Shown: positions 1-11,194 of the stretch, piece by piece
How the letters are laid out: the number at the start of each line of letters is the position of its first letter
Position numbering within the stretch: the first letter of the stretch is position 1
From: Coriolopsis trogii
Lineage: Eukaryota; Basidiomycota; Agaricomycetes; Polyporales; Polyporaceae
Direction of reading: 5' to 3'
DNA length: 64,000 bases
Assembly (NCBI GenBank): GCA_020543525.1
Contig: JAHYIO010000039.1
Location: 1,984,001-2,048,000 of the forward strand
Program-made: the position numbers and the translations under genes
Notes under the pieces: generated by a model
Databases searched by the model: none
Told to the model about the DNA's origin: nothing
The model's input: the letters and a program-made list of their open reading frames with translations, nothing else

Positions 1-269
1 CGTCACGCAAGGCCACGCAGCGCCTCTTCGTCTCCGTATTGCAGCCATTTTGTTGCTGGGTAAGTGGTTCCTTCTTCCTTTGATTGATACAACGTTACTG
101 GCCCCCGCAGTGAGTGTGGCAGAACGCAGCATGGCAACCAAGTTGTTATATCCGCTTCATCTCGCCCGGTCACACGATATTCCCCTCGACCCGCGCGCGC
201 TGGCAAAGGACCTCTGGAGCTCGCTCATAGTCCCTATCTTCCAACTCTTGCCCTGATATTGGTGAAGTC
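1..269. other. Upstream flank, no gene seen
   Basis: The 269 bases before the first gene contain only short open frames without recognisable protein similarity or convincing splice signals. The stretch presumably holds the promoter and 5' leader of the FAD monooxygenase that starts at 270. No clear TATA box was found. Confidence 0.4.
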
Positions 270-2150
270 ATGAGCGGACGCCACGCTCAGCTCGCTCTCG
301 AATTTGTGGTGGTCGGTGGAGGTGAGTGTTTGCGCAGTGCGGGCTTCTCGGTCGCCGAGGACAGTCCGTCTTGGAGGAAAACGACGAGCTGATGCGCTAA
401 TGTGTAGGAGTCGGCGGTCTCGCGGTAGCGTATGTGCTCAGCTGTGCTGGGCACCGCGTACGGGTGCTCGAAAAGCGAGGTCCGGATGCGCCGAGCGCTG
501 GGATCCGGATACCGCCCAACCTGAGCAAGATTCTACAGAGATGGGTGGGCTCGGAGGCCCTGCGGAAGGTGTCAACGCGTTGTGTCGGAACGCCCTTTAT
601 GCGGTGTGAGTGTCCATTTGCTCCTTTACCCCGTTTGAGCTGAGCTTTGGGCTGCGATGCAGTACATACCGGAGAGAATGTCGGATACTTGCATTGGAGA
701 CCGGCCATCATGGCGGAGACGGGAGGAGAATTCCTGCTCATGGCTGTAAGTCGAGATGAGGTATTCGCCACGTTCGGGACGACTCACATACTGCCACAGT
801 ACAGGGACCTGAAACATATGTTGCATGGACTTGCAACCTCCGCCGGAGCTCGTGTCGAGTACAATACTGTCGTTGCATCTGTGCAGCCGGGCTCCCCAAA
901 ACCTAACGTCGTGCTCTCGACTGGAGAGATCGTCACGGCGGACATCGTCATCGGGGCTGATGGATGTAACAGCATTGTGCGCGAGCTCGTACTGGAGGGG
1001 GAGGAGCCTTGTGTGCGCCCGGGTGGACTCACAGGCTATATCGGGATTGCGAGTACGCAGGACATGCTGAAAGATCCAGAGCTAGCCCAACTGGTCCAAT
1101 CTGAGGATGTGTGTGCATCGCTCTTGATATGTCGGCAAGTTACTGATGCTCTACAGTGGCCTCTCTGGATGGGAGATAATGCCTTTATGAGTGAGTACCC
1201 TTCTGGATCGTCGCTTCTACTGATCGTCCAACTGATGACCTCTTCAGGCAGCCATACTATGGTGAGCAGTGATGGCGAAACTATGAGACACTAGGACACC
1301 ATTGACGATATGGACGTCCATTCAGAGGGACGACACGGAGTACCATGTCGGTGTGTACGAATGGCACTGGTCTCCAGAGGTAGACAAAGAGCAGCAGGAG
1401 AGCTGGCAAGTGATGGTGCCTCCGGAATCTGTCCTGTCGGACAAACATGCGCCGATGTACGTCAAGCCAGCCTGAAATCGTCTACCTAAGGACATGCTCA
1501 CTCTATTCTGTGGCCAAGCAGGGTTCAGCGTCTGATCAGCCTGGTACCGCAGTTTGCTCGGGTGGAGTACTTGACGTGCGAAGACGGGGAGCATGAATGG
1601 ATAGACGAGAGCGGTCGTATCGTTCTTCTGGGCGACGCTGCCCATCCGTCTGTGGTGAGTCCCTTGACATCTATTCCAGCATGACCACTCAGAAGACTCG
1701 GCAATACAGGCAGGAGGTACACATACCGCAAGCATGGCCGTCGAGGACGCCGTAGTGCTAGGCGCACTCTTTTCGCGCCTGAAGTCTGCAGAACAGATAA
1801 CCCCACTCCTGAACGCATACCAGGAACTCCGCCAGCGACGAGCACATGTGGTGGGCCTAGGGGATAGCGGGAACTCGAAGATGATGGGTTGGCCCCCGGG
1901 TCCCGCTGCCGATGCACGAGATGCGAGTATGGGGCGCAAGCAGGACGAGTGGGACGAGGGCGCAATGAAAGGCGCCTTCGAGGAGATCGCGGAGATCTTC
2001 GTGTACGACGCCAGTGATGCCGCCGAGGAGTGGTGGATTGACTGGGGCAGGTGGCAGTTCCCGGAGGCGACGACGGATACCGAATCTGGTGGGGAGCTGC
2101 AGTGGCTTGCTGGCTATCCGAGTCAGACTATTGAGCGAGTTTCGGTGTGA
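270..2150 (+). CDS. FAD-dependent monooxygenase (salicylate hydroxylase-like), copy 1
   Basis: This is a class A flavoprotein monooxygenase, expected to hydroxylate an aromatic or polyketide substrate with NAD(P)H and oxygen. The first exon (270-321) ends inside the FAD-binding loop and splices at 408 to give VVVGGGVGGLAVAYVL, the N-terminal Rossmann GxGxxG motif. Later exons carry the DG motif (VIGADGCNSIVRE, near 950-985) and the second FAD/ribityl motif RIVLLGDAAHPS (near 1615-1650). The last exon (from about 1712) runs to TGA at 2148-2150. All visible joints have GT..AG introns and no frame break. A second copy lies at 54390-56280 on the other strand; the 140-residue C-terminal regions match at most positions. 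The substrate is unknown. The gene sits just upstream of GWT1 and 3 kb from a P450, so a role in secondary metabolism is possible but inferred. Confidence 0.9.
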
Positions 2151-2417
2151 GCGTACTAGACATGAACCAGTTCGTGAGCTAGCGCTCTTGATGTAACAAG
2201 ACCACTGTACATGATATAGCAGCTCTTGGAATTCGAGGGTGTTATAGGAGTGCCCTGTAGCCAAAGTTGCTGCACGGTCTCCACGGCCCGTCCTCGGATA
2301 CTATCGGACCGCAAGCGCCAGCTACGTGACTTCAGGTCCATGAGCGTCTACTTACTCTGTCTTCCTCCTAGCTCCCAACCTCTTGCCATGCAGCTCTGAT
2401 ACCTCGCGTCGGACAAC

Positions 2418-4669
2418 ATGGATTATAAAACGTCGAAGGAGGCGTTTGTGAGTGGCATGACGGGCTCGAGCATCGGCCATATCAATCTCGTATCTCTGGG
2501 TTCGTTGGTGAGTGCCGTCTTACTGTATAGCGAGAAACTGACCGAACATACATAGCTGTCTATAGCTCTCCATTCCGCTGTCCGGACGCGGCTTCCACTC
2601 ACCACTCGTCTTGAGCTTGCTGGAGAAGTCTTCCTGCTTGTCCTACCCCTCGTCCTTTCCGTTACCACCTTCGCCGGCTCGCCGGTTCTGCTATGCGGCC
2701 TACTAGGATTGCCCACTCTTTTACTCTTGCTCTTGCCGCGAAGGGAGTCTGGCACGTATCTTCCTTCTTCCTTGTCCCACACTCGACAAGCCTCTCGATC
2801 TTCAAGTGCTTCCCGCGACCCCAGTCCGTCTGGCCTCCGCGGAATCCAGATACCCCCGCTACCTGCACTGACGACGTACAGAGCACACATGCTCTTGTTG
2901 ACCTTCATTTGCATCCTTGCTGTTGACTTTCCTGTCTTTCCACGGTATTTGGCCAAGTGTGAGACGTTCGGTGTATCTCTGGTAATGTCTGTTCACACTG
3001 CTCGGTTTGTCTATCATCCAAACAACTCACATTCCGCAGATGGATATCGGCGTGGGCTCGTTCGTGTTCTCTCAAGGCATCGTCTCTGCAATCCCTCTCG
3101 TCAAGAACCCTGCGCACTTGAAGGCACCCCTGATCCCCAAAGTCTCGATGGTGCTTCGAAAATGCTCTCCGGTGCTGTTGCTGGGCCTACTGAGGACAAT
3201 ATCTGTGAAAGGTACAGAGTATCCAGTGAGTACTAGCTTGCACTATATCCGACGGGAATGGTTGCCGAAGTCGAACAGGAACACGTCACAGAATACGGCG
3301 TACACTGGAACTTCTTCGTCACACTCGGACTCCTACCTATCCTGCAGGTTCTATTGCATCCGCTCATGGTCTACGTACCAATATCCCTTCTGGGGGTCGT
3401 CGTTGCTATATGTACGTGTTCCCTCTTCTATGCGCCGCGCAAAGATGTGTTCGTGGGAAGGGAGCAGTGTGCGGTATGGATAGCTCGGAGTACGAAACTT
3501 CCATGCCGTCCACTCCCCAGTCAACTCCGAACTGTCGATAGGCAGGTGTCGCATTATCTTATGAGGGAATGCCAATGGGAGTCCACATGTCCAACATTCA
3601 GACCGTGCAGTCCGTCCATCATCAGCTCTATATACGTGCAAGAGGACATGTCTGTGAACGCGGATTTGGGGGCTTACACGATCCACTTCAGCACATCAGC
3701 TTGCACTATCGAGCGGCAAGCTCGCGAACTACATCCTTCATGGACCTCGCGATGGCGTCCTCTCAGCGAACAAAGAGGGCATCATATCACTAACAGGTGA
3801 TTATACGCTCATGCATGGTTCGTCCGCGCAGCGTGATGAGACTGACAGAATCCTAGGATATCTCGCAATCCACTTACTGGGTCTGTCTACCGGAACGCTC
3901 GTGCTCGCACCGTCCCCTTCCTACTTTCGCCGGCGCCAGCAACAGCTCGCGCACCCTAACGGCGCAGGCGCCGATCGGCCACGCTTGGCGCCTAACGAGT
4001 CCGAGACGGACGAAGACGACGTGCCGTCTCCGACCGCCCGCAGCCCCTCCTCTTCCGGGCGGATCAGCATCCGTCGCGAGAACGACAAGACTGCGACGGA
4101 GCTCTGCTCGTATGCCGTGCTCTGGTGGGTCTTCCTCGGGGGACTCAAGCTCTTCGGTGTGGGCGAGGACGTGTCGCGCCGGATGGCGAACCTGCAGTAC
4201 ATTGTGTGGATCGCGGCGTACAACTCGACGTTCCTCCTGGGGTACCTCGTGCTCGATCTCGCTTTCTTTGCGAGTCCGTTGTCGAAGTCGGTATACTCGC
4301 CGACGTCGAAGCTCAAGGTTCACCCGGATCCGGACCTGCTGAAAGCGACCAGACATGTGGTCGGTCCGGGAAGCAGTAGTGTGGGGAAGGACAAGGACGC
4401 GGATGTAGTTGGCAGCGCGCCACCGCTACTGGAAGCTATCAATAAGAACGGTCTCGTGCTGTTTCTGCTGGTACGTCGTCCGTTCATGCCGCGCTTGTCG
4501 GTTTTTGTTGATATATTGGAAGGCGAACGTGGCAACGGGGCTTGTGAACCTGTCGATACAGACGATGTATATGCCTGATTGGGCGGCGCTGCTCATTCTG
4601 GGGCTGTACAGCTTCGGGCTGTCAGCTATTGCATGGTCATGTAGGCATCGGAAGATCTGGAGGTTTTAG
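2418..4669 (+). CDS. GWT1: GPI-anchored wall transfer protein 1 (PIG-W/GWT1 family)
   Basis: GWT1 acylates the inositol ring of glucosaminyl-phosphatidylinositol in the ER during GPI-anchor synthesis, using acyl-CoA; it is a multi-pass membrane protein. The N-terminus [18 protein letters not shown] matches the family's start. Further conserved blocks are [11 protein letters not shown] (from 3040), [13 protein letters not shown] (near 3280-3320), [18 protein letters not shown] (spliced across about 3805-3857) and [17 protein letters not shown] near the C-terminus. Many hydrophobic segments fit the expected 11-13 helices. Introns are frequent; the joint before EHVTEYG is best placed at the acceptor ending tcgaacag. 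The stop is TAG at 4667-4669. The hydrophilic loop between about 3950 and 4080 is Ser/Arg/Glu-rich. I see no disruption. The gene starts 268 bp after the FAD monooxygenase on the same strand. Confidence 0.93.
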
Positions 4670-5239
4670 GAACGAAGTGGCAATGAATTGCGGTTGGGTT
4701 GTGCGTACCAGTACGGGCGGTGAGGATGACTGCTAGAAGGCACGGTGCGTCATTGCTGCTTCTAGATGTAAAGCCTCCCAACCACCAACGTCCTCGGATG
4801 CCTCGAGGATGATATCGTCCCCGCCACCGTCTACCTTGTCATCGCAAATTATCGCGTTTGACAGGACGACCCGTGCCGGACGCGGAAATCCCATTCAAAA
4901 GGAGAACGTGGGATCAATTGTGCCCGCGGGACCGACTCCGATCCGAAACATCGAGCAGCCCTCTCCTGAGCGACCAAACCGCGACTGGCAGTGCTCATGA
5001 GAATCTGTATGGCTTCTTCGGGAAGTACCATTGACATATCGAAGTCCCCTCCCCCACATACGAAGTCATCCTAACGATTCTATCTCGTTAGGTTCCCGGC
5101 TTCACGATAACCCCGTAGAGCCGCGTGCGAGGTCATCTAGTAATGGCGCATCGTATCCGCACCACATTGACGCTTAGGGTATCTATGTAAAGGTCGGCCC
5201 GCTACCAGTCACGTCAACATCGGCCCCGCCCTCTTGAGG

Positions 5240-7368
5240 ATGGAACTGTCGATGATCACGTTTCTCTGTATTCTCCTTGGATATGCTGTCTACAAGTACT
5301 TCACGCCCTTCTGGACCTGGCGAACCCGCGCGCGTGGTCGTCCACTCCCCCCGGGTCCTCCTCGAATCCCGGTGCTCGGCAGCATCTTCCATCTGCCGAC
5401 AGAGAGGCCTTGGGAAGCGTTCAAGCAGTTGTCGCAGATTTACAGTGGGTACCGGCTACGCTCATACTGATACCTGACTGAATGGATCCGCTATGACGCG
5501 TACCTCCCACTAGAATCGGACATCATTTACTTCGATGTCCTCGGACAGCCAATTGTCGTATTGGGCAGTGCAGCGGTCATCGAGGAGGTCATGGAGAAGC
5601 GGTCAGCGACGACTTCCGACCGCAAGGACACGCCTCTGCTTGAGCTGTGCGCCTTATGCTTGTGTCTGCTCGCGTCCGAGACTCACGGAAACTCGCAGAC
5701 TGGGTGCAAAAGAGAATATGGCGTTCATGCCCTATGGTCCTCGATGGCGGCGCCATAGACGGGTCTTCTGGAGCCAGTTCCATCCAGGCGCGCTGGAGCG
5801 CTACGAGCCAATCCAGCGTGCCGTCGTCCGCAAGTTCCTGGCGAGGCTGGTAGAGACTCCTGCCCGGTTCGAGGAGCATCTTCGCTAGTGAGTACGACAC
5901 GCACCTTCACAGGTAAGAGCGTCATAGTGACCTTGAGCGTGATGTTTCCTCTAGTATCTTCGCAGCCGCAACGATGAAGATCATATACGATATTGACGTT
6001 GCGGACGAGGACGATAAGTACATCGCCCTCATCGATAATGCGTTGGAGGGTATCACGGAGGGATTTGTACCTGGCCGCTTTCTTGTGGAGTTCTTCCCTT
6101 TCTTGCGGCACGTGCCTGGATGGCTGCCCGGGGCCGGGTTCCAACAGCAGTTAGCGACGTGGCGCGCTGCTATAACAGGTCTCACGGAGGCCCCCTTTGC
6201 ACAGGCCCGCGCAGCGATGGTAAGAGTGTTGATGGAGGTATTGAGATGCAGTTTTGTCTGATGGCCTACAGAATCAAGGCAACGCTTCCGACAGCATGAT
6301 CAGCAGACTGCTCGCTGCCGATGGCGCGAGCGTTGACGATGAAGGCGCAGAAAGTACCGACTATGAAAGTATTGTCAAGCACGTGGCCTCGACGACGTTC
6401 GAAGGTACGCTCGAGCCACGCTCATCTGGGTAGCGCATCAGCTCAAAGATTTTCGGCCTGTGCAGGCGGCGCTGAGACGGTACGTCAAGTTGTGCGTTGC
6501 GATACGAGTCCGTTGCTAAACTGTCCCGATTCACTCGTAACAGACGTACTCGGCCTTATTGTACTTTCTACTCGCCATGTCCCTTTATCCGAAGGTCCAG
6601 GAAAAAGCCCAGGCCGAACTGGACGAGGTAGTCGGACCTAGCCGTCTTCCTGACTGCAGCGACCGGGACGCGCTGGTTTATGTCCAGGCGCTCATCAAGG
6701 AAACGCTCCGTTGGCAACTCGTAGCGCCACTGAGTATACCTCACACATCCACTGTAGACGACGAACTTGATGGATACTTCATTCCTGCGGGAACCATATA
6801 TCTCCCCAACACATGGTCAGTAACAGTCCAGGGTCAAAGGTGATGGCACGACTACTCAGATCCGCTTCTAGGGCTTGCATGCACGACCCTGAAGTGTACG
6901 AAGACCCGGACAGCTTCATCCCCGAGCGGTTCATCCGCGACGATAAACTCGATCCAACTGTCCGAGACCCGGTCAACTTTGCGTTCGGATATGGTCGAAG
7001 GTGGGAGGCATACACCGAGTCTTTCGCCTCTACACCTCATGCTCATGGGATGTGACCATTTGTGACAGGATATGTCCAGGACGCCATTTTGCGTTAGAGT
7101 CGTTGCTCCTTACCATTGCGTCCATACTCCATGTATTCACAATTGGTCCGCCTCTGGATGAGAACGGCCGTCCGATCAAGGTCGTACCGCGCATGACGGG
7201 CGGGCTCGGAACGTGCGTCTTTTGGATCTACAGTGGAAGTCTGGATATTGATGTTGCATGTCTGACTCCAGCAAGCCTGAAGACTACCGGTGCAGGATTA
7301 CGCCGCGTTCACCGGAAGCGAGGGCCTTAGTTGAAGAAGGAGCGCACAGCTTGCTACACACGTCATAG
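5240..7368 (+). CDS. Cytochrome P450 monooxygenase
   Basis: This is a microsomal P450. ATG at 5240 starts a hydrophobic anchor (MELSMITFLCILLGYAVYKY) followed by the proline hinge RPLPPGPPRIPVLGS. The I-helix region reads AGAETT around 6465-6482, the K-helix ExxR is KETLRW (near 6700), and the PERF-type motif is SFIPERF (near 6912). The haem loop FGYGRRICPGRHFA is split by the intron 7001-7068 and contains the thiolate cysteine. The C-terminus is best modelled with one more intron (7213-7271), giving GTKPEDYRCRITPRSPEARA and stop TAG at 7366-7368. Reading straight through 7213 instead would give an atypical tail ending at 7330. The style (PPGPPR hinge, ITPRS tail) fits the large basidiomycete families such as CYP5150 or CYP5144-like enzymes; the exact family and substrate are not determinable here. 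Confidence 0.92.
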
Positions 7369-8364
7369 TGTCAGTGAGGGCGAGATACTATTTCTATTGG
7401 ACGTGAAGGGGCATACCGTCTGTCTGCGCGCGCAACATATCCATGAACTGTTCGCGCTGCGGATTGGAGCTGAGGAGATCGGCGCGGGACGTGCCGGGCC
7501 GGGCTTATGGATGTCACACATGGTGATACACATCGTCGGACGCGTCTCCAACCCTTGACCATCATGCATCATGCATATGCCTCTACTGCTCCTCGTGAAG
7601 CTCGCCGTCTCATTTGTACAACGCCTCTGCCGCTGCCCCAAATGTGAGCCCTTGCTGAAGTTACGTTTGGGGAACCTACGTCGAATGGAAGCCATTACCT
7701 ACCCTGAACTCGAAGCCCCAAGCCCAAGCACGCGGCACCTACTGCATGCCTATGAAGTACCTCCGGAACGCGCTCTCTTAGTTAGGTACGTATCTGCTGT
7801 TGCTTTGCGGCACGAGCGTTATCATACTCATGCTCGGATCCATATGAAGCTGTAGATGTTGGAATACAAGGTATCGGTGATAGGGAGCATTTCCTGGGAT
7901 GTGGGTAACCCCTTGCGTTTGACAGGTACATCCTTCGATTCGATAGAACTCCTCGTGTTGCAGTGTTGAGTGTGTGCCCTCCGGGGCGCGGGCACATGGA
8001 GGCCCTCATATGGTTCTGTTTTTGTTGTGAGTCTACCTCGTGCTGTGTTATGCTGTGCGTCGTCAACTGGATGATGTTAAGTCCTCTGAAATCTAGAAAG
8101 TACTGTGGCGCTATATGGTGGCCTATCTAGTGTGTATCTTGCTACTCGTGGTTCTGACACTACACGCTGCAGTGCCGCCTGGGAGTGAACGTGTAAATTC
8201 ATATACAGCCTGTATGTCCAAGCCAACGAATTGTGAGTTTCTTTTGCCCATCCGGCTACGAAGACTGATATTATGTACACATGTACGCCCCACGCGCTGG
8301 TAGCTGCGAGTATAAAGCCCCTAGTCTTGGGTTTTTACCTTGCTCACCGCCCTCCCTCAGCTTC
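7369..8364. other. Intergenic, about 1 kb, no confident gene
   Basis: No frame in this stretch shows a recognised protein. A short exon-like segment on the plus strand starts at ATG 7686 and ends at a possible donor near 7783, but I could not extend it. The right end contains the TATA-like element of the following gene. Confidence 0.4.
8311..8317 (+). promoter_or_regulatory. TATA box of the first four-helix gene
   Basis: TATAAAG lies 54 bp upstream of the ATG at 8365. It argues for that start and against the in-frame ATG at 8281, which lies upstream of the TATA element. Confidence 0.5.
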
Positions 8365-9006
8365 ATGTTGATTCCTTACAGCCCAACGTATCCCCAACAA
8401 GCCCACGGTGCTGAAACGCGGTTGCATCCCTACCTCGGTGATACACCCTCGCGGACCCCGGACGTGGAGAACGCTCAGCCCGTCGAGTTCGTTGACCACG
8501 TCCGTGGCAACAGTCACCGGAACCTCCAGGGCAACGCAAGCAGGGCCACTTACTGGGGAGGCCTTAGCACCCTCATCCGAATGAGGTGGAGAGCCGTCGC
8601 TCTCCAAGGGACACTCGTGATCGTGCTTGTGGCTTTCATTGAAGTTCCCGTGCACCTCTCCGTGCTCTCGCAGCAGTCACTCGGCCACCAATTTTTGGCT
8701 GTTCTTGCGGGACCTGCCCTCACTACGGTGATCGTCGCCCTTGTTCTTGTGTCGTGGTACACGTTCCGCTACTATGTGTACCCGAATCGGGTTCACGTGG
8801 GGATGTACGCGACCGTATGGAAGTGGGTGACGGTGCCGGCTGTGTTGATGGCGCCAGTAGCAGCAATCCTCGGGCAACTTGTCGTGGAACCGAGGTCGTT
8901 GACTCGCAATGTCGCCTTTGCGCAACTCTTTTTGGGGGCTATAACCGAAGCAATCTTTGTGGTCGCGTACGTGATGATGGTGGCGCAGGACTCAATGGTC
9001 TTGTAA
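8365..9006 (+). CDS. Intronless four-helix membrane protein, family copy 1
   Basis: I do not recognise this protein. From ATG 8365 it has about 70 polar, probably disordered residues and then four hydrophobic helices: around VALQGTLVIVLVAFIEV, AGPALTTVIVALVLVSWYTF, VTVPAVLMAPVAAILG and LFLGAITEAIFVVAYVMMV, ending at TAA 9004-9006. There is no signal peptide at the start. It is the first of three same-strand, intronless genes with the same layout (disordered N-terminus, four helices in the C-terminal half), which suggests a local family, though similarity to the other two is weak at sequence level. Being intronless is unusual among the genes of this window. Function unknown. Confidence 0.6.
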   Translation: MLIPYSPTYPQQAHGAETRLHPYLGDTPSRTPDVENAQPVEFVDHVRGNSHRNLQGNASRATYWGGLSTLIRMRWRAVALQGTLVIVLVAFIEVPVHLSVLSQQSLGHQFLAVLAGPALTTVIVALVLVSWYTFRYYVYPNRVHVGMYATVWKWVTVPAVLMAPVAAILGQLVVEPRSLTRNVAFAQLFLGAITEAIFVVAYVMMVAQDSMVL

Positions 9007-9478
9007 CGCAAGATTATCTGGATCCAACAGAAGTGGGCGGTGTGGAAGAACGCGAGGGCGGCACGCTAGGAGAACGAAGAAGGTGGGGGTCCGGAGAGGA
9101 GGATAGTTGGGCCTGGTGCATGACGTCGCCGCGACTACCCATTCCGGCGCGATGTGCTTCATGTGCGGAGAGCTTGTATAATCGGGCTGTGAGGCAGTTG
9201 ATTGTACCTTGTACTTGGTGGCTTGACAGCTTTTGTTGGTCCCAATTATACTTCTCTGCTATTGAGCTCATTTATCCACGTATCAACCAGTCTGACATCA
9301 CTTGAGGGAACAAGTCTCCATTTCTCGGTCATAATACATACGTTCGACAATAACATGAGGGACACACCCGTATACACGTTTCTAGTTAGGCATATCGGCA
9401 CAACAGGCCCTTAGAGACCCTGGCTCCTTTTAATAAGCTGAGAGAAAGCTGCCTGTGATTGACAACATTATCGCCTTC
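9007..9478. other. Spacer with promoter of second four-helix gene
   Basis: No gene is supported here. An AT-rich TTTTAATAAG element near 9429 lies about 50 bp before the ATG at 9479 and may act as the core promoter. Confidence 0.35.
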
Positions 9479-10594
9479 ATGTCTCTGCCGCACTCTCAGT
9501 CGCTGTCTAAGCTCTCTCCGATCTCCACACCATGTGGCAACGTGACTCTGAGCGACCCCGAATCTCTGAACGTTACGCCTAGTATCCAGTCAGATATCCC
9601 TGGGCACAGCGTACAGGCCGTGCTGCGGGATAGCACCTGCAACAACGTCTCCTCGCCGTACCAGGAGCAACACTCGAGCGCTCAGAAATACCGGGCCAGC
9701 ATGGACAGCAACAGCAGTGCTGTGTATGACGACGCTGAGGAGACCCTGACTGTTCTCAGCTTCGGACTTGACCGCCTTGCAACGCACGACAACGTGTCCG
9801 CATCCACGCATAGTGCGACACCTGTCCGCATCCCCACTCCCACCCTCGGCTCTGTCATAACCTGCCCTGCCGAGGCCCATTGGCATACGACTAGAACCCC
9901 TGGCCTGCGTAGGCCAGCGTCCACGTACAATGACGCCTACATCGTGCGGTCGGCAGGCGATCACTCGACGTTCGCAAATCTCCTGAAGCGTCGAGTGGAG
10001 AAGCTCCCCATGGGCAATAGGATCGTCTCCTTACTCTCACACATTGAGACCAAGGGGAGGCTCATTGTCTGGGGCGCGCTCTGCGTCTTCGTGCCATCTT
10101 TCATGTCGCTCTTCCTCGCACTCATCGGGGGACGCGTCACGGATGCGGCGTCCGTGTACAAGGACGTGCCGGTGTGGAAGATGGGCGGGATGGCGTTCGG
10201 CACAGGGCTCCTTCTCGGATGCATTCTCGCAGTCCCAGCGTGCATCCGGGTGTGGATCACACGGAACCGCAAGCATAATACGAGCGGTGGGATGGAGCCC
10301 AACCTCGACCGAGACGAGAAGAACATGGCAGGATCGAGGAGAGGCAAGATTAGGAAGCACGTACCAATGCGTGAGGCGACGCGAACACTGCTCTACATAA
10401 GCATTTTGACGGCAGGAGTTTTCGCATTGCCCATTGGGCTGCACGCATTCAAGAAACCGGCTGGGTTCCGGGGACGTGATGGACTACTTGTGGTCGGTGC
10501 AGCCCTGGGGAGTGTGTGTATGATTCTGGTCGTTGTGGTGCTATGCGTGTGTCTAGTGAATGTGCTGCTTAGTATATGTAAACGAAGAAATTAG
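9479..10594 (+). CDS. Intronless four-helix membrane protein, family copy 2
   Basis: The protein has about 371 residues starting at ATG 9479; the frame is open slightly further upstream, from a GTG at 9455, but has no earlier ATG. The first half is Ser/Thr/Pro-rich and probably disordered. The second half has four hydrophobic segments: LIVWGALCVFVPSFMSLFLAL, a glycine-rich helix around FGTGLLLGCILAVP, LLYISILTAGVFALPIGL, and a long C-terminal helix around LVVGAALGSVCMILVVVVLC. Between helices two and three lies a basic loop of about 45 residues rich in Arg, Lys and Asn. It ends at TAG 10592-10594. Copy 3 at 11195 has the same order of helices and similar first (LIVxWAxLCxxxP) and third (GVxAxP) helices. 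No known family recognised; single exon. Confidence 0.65.
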   Translation: MSLPHSQSLSKLSPISTPCGNVTLSDPESLNVTPSIQSDIPGHSVQAVLRDSTCNNVSSPYQEQHSSAQKYRASMDSNSSAVYDDAEETLTVLSFGLDRLATHDNVSASTHSATPVRIPTPTLGSVITCPAEAHWHTTRTPGLRRPASTYNDAYIVRSAGDHSTFANLLKRRVEKLPMGNRIVSLLSHIETKGRLIVWGALCVFVPSFMSLFLALIGGRVTDAASVYKDVPVWKMGGMAFGTGLLLGCILAVPACIRVWITRNRKHNTSGGMEPNLDRDEKNMAGSRRGKIRKHVPMREATRTLLYISILTAGVFALPIGLHAFKKPAGFRGRDGLLVVGAALGSVCMILVVVVLCVCLVNVLLSICKRRN

Positions 10595-11194
10595 AGTGTC
10601 TGCCGCATTATAATAAGCAGATGTTGAGCACAACCTGGTGTAGGAGAAATTGAACCGGGTCCAAGGCATCCGCGCCGACATTTCAATGCCAGCAGGTGAG
10701 AGTAGGACTCAGTGGAGATTCTGCTGCTCGAGTCGGAGGCGCCGACGCGCACTGCTACGTGACTGCCACGTGGGTACAGACGCGTCGCCTCACGCGTTAT
10801 GTCACGCACAACAGCATCCAGCTTGTGTCACGAAGTTCTAATTGTCAACGAGTAGCGGTCCTCCTCAACGCCCCAGCAGATGATTTAGCGTCCTCAGGCA
10901 ACGAACTAGCGACTACAGAATGCAGGACTGCTTTGAAATATGAACTGGACCTCCGAATTACTACATGCTTTTGTGAGTCATTGGATACCATTTATTCTAC
11001 TCATACTATAGACTGGCGACAATTCTGGCGGAATGGAGTAACGAGTCGGTGTTCGCACAGGTGAGCCTCATCATGTTATAGAGGACTTCTACGCGACTGG
11101 AAAGAGTATTTATTGTGCACTCCCTCAAAGCTCCACTGGCATCTTATCCACTCACTCCCTTTAGCATTCTCAGCTGTCACTCCTTATTCAGATC
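10595..11194. other. Spacer between second and third four-helix genes
   Basis: No gene is supported. The segment 10735-10810 is unusually rich in ACGTG and ACGCG words, including CACGTG near 10766 and two ACGCGT-like boxes, which could be regulatory. A TATTTATT element near 11107 lies about 90 bp before the next ATG. Confidence 0.35.

Noticed and set aside
7213..7330. Read-through C-terminus of the P450 ending at 7330
   Set aside because: Splicing 7213-7271 restores the usual family tail (YRCRITPRSPEA), whereas the read-through tail matches nothing known.
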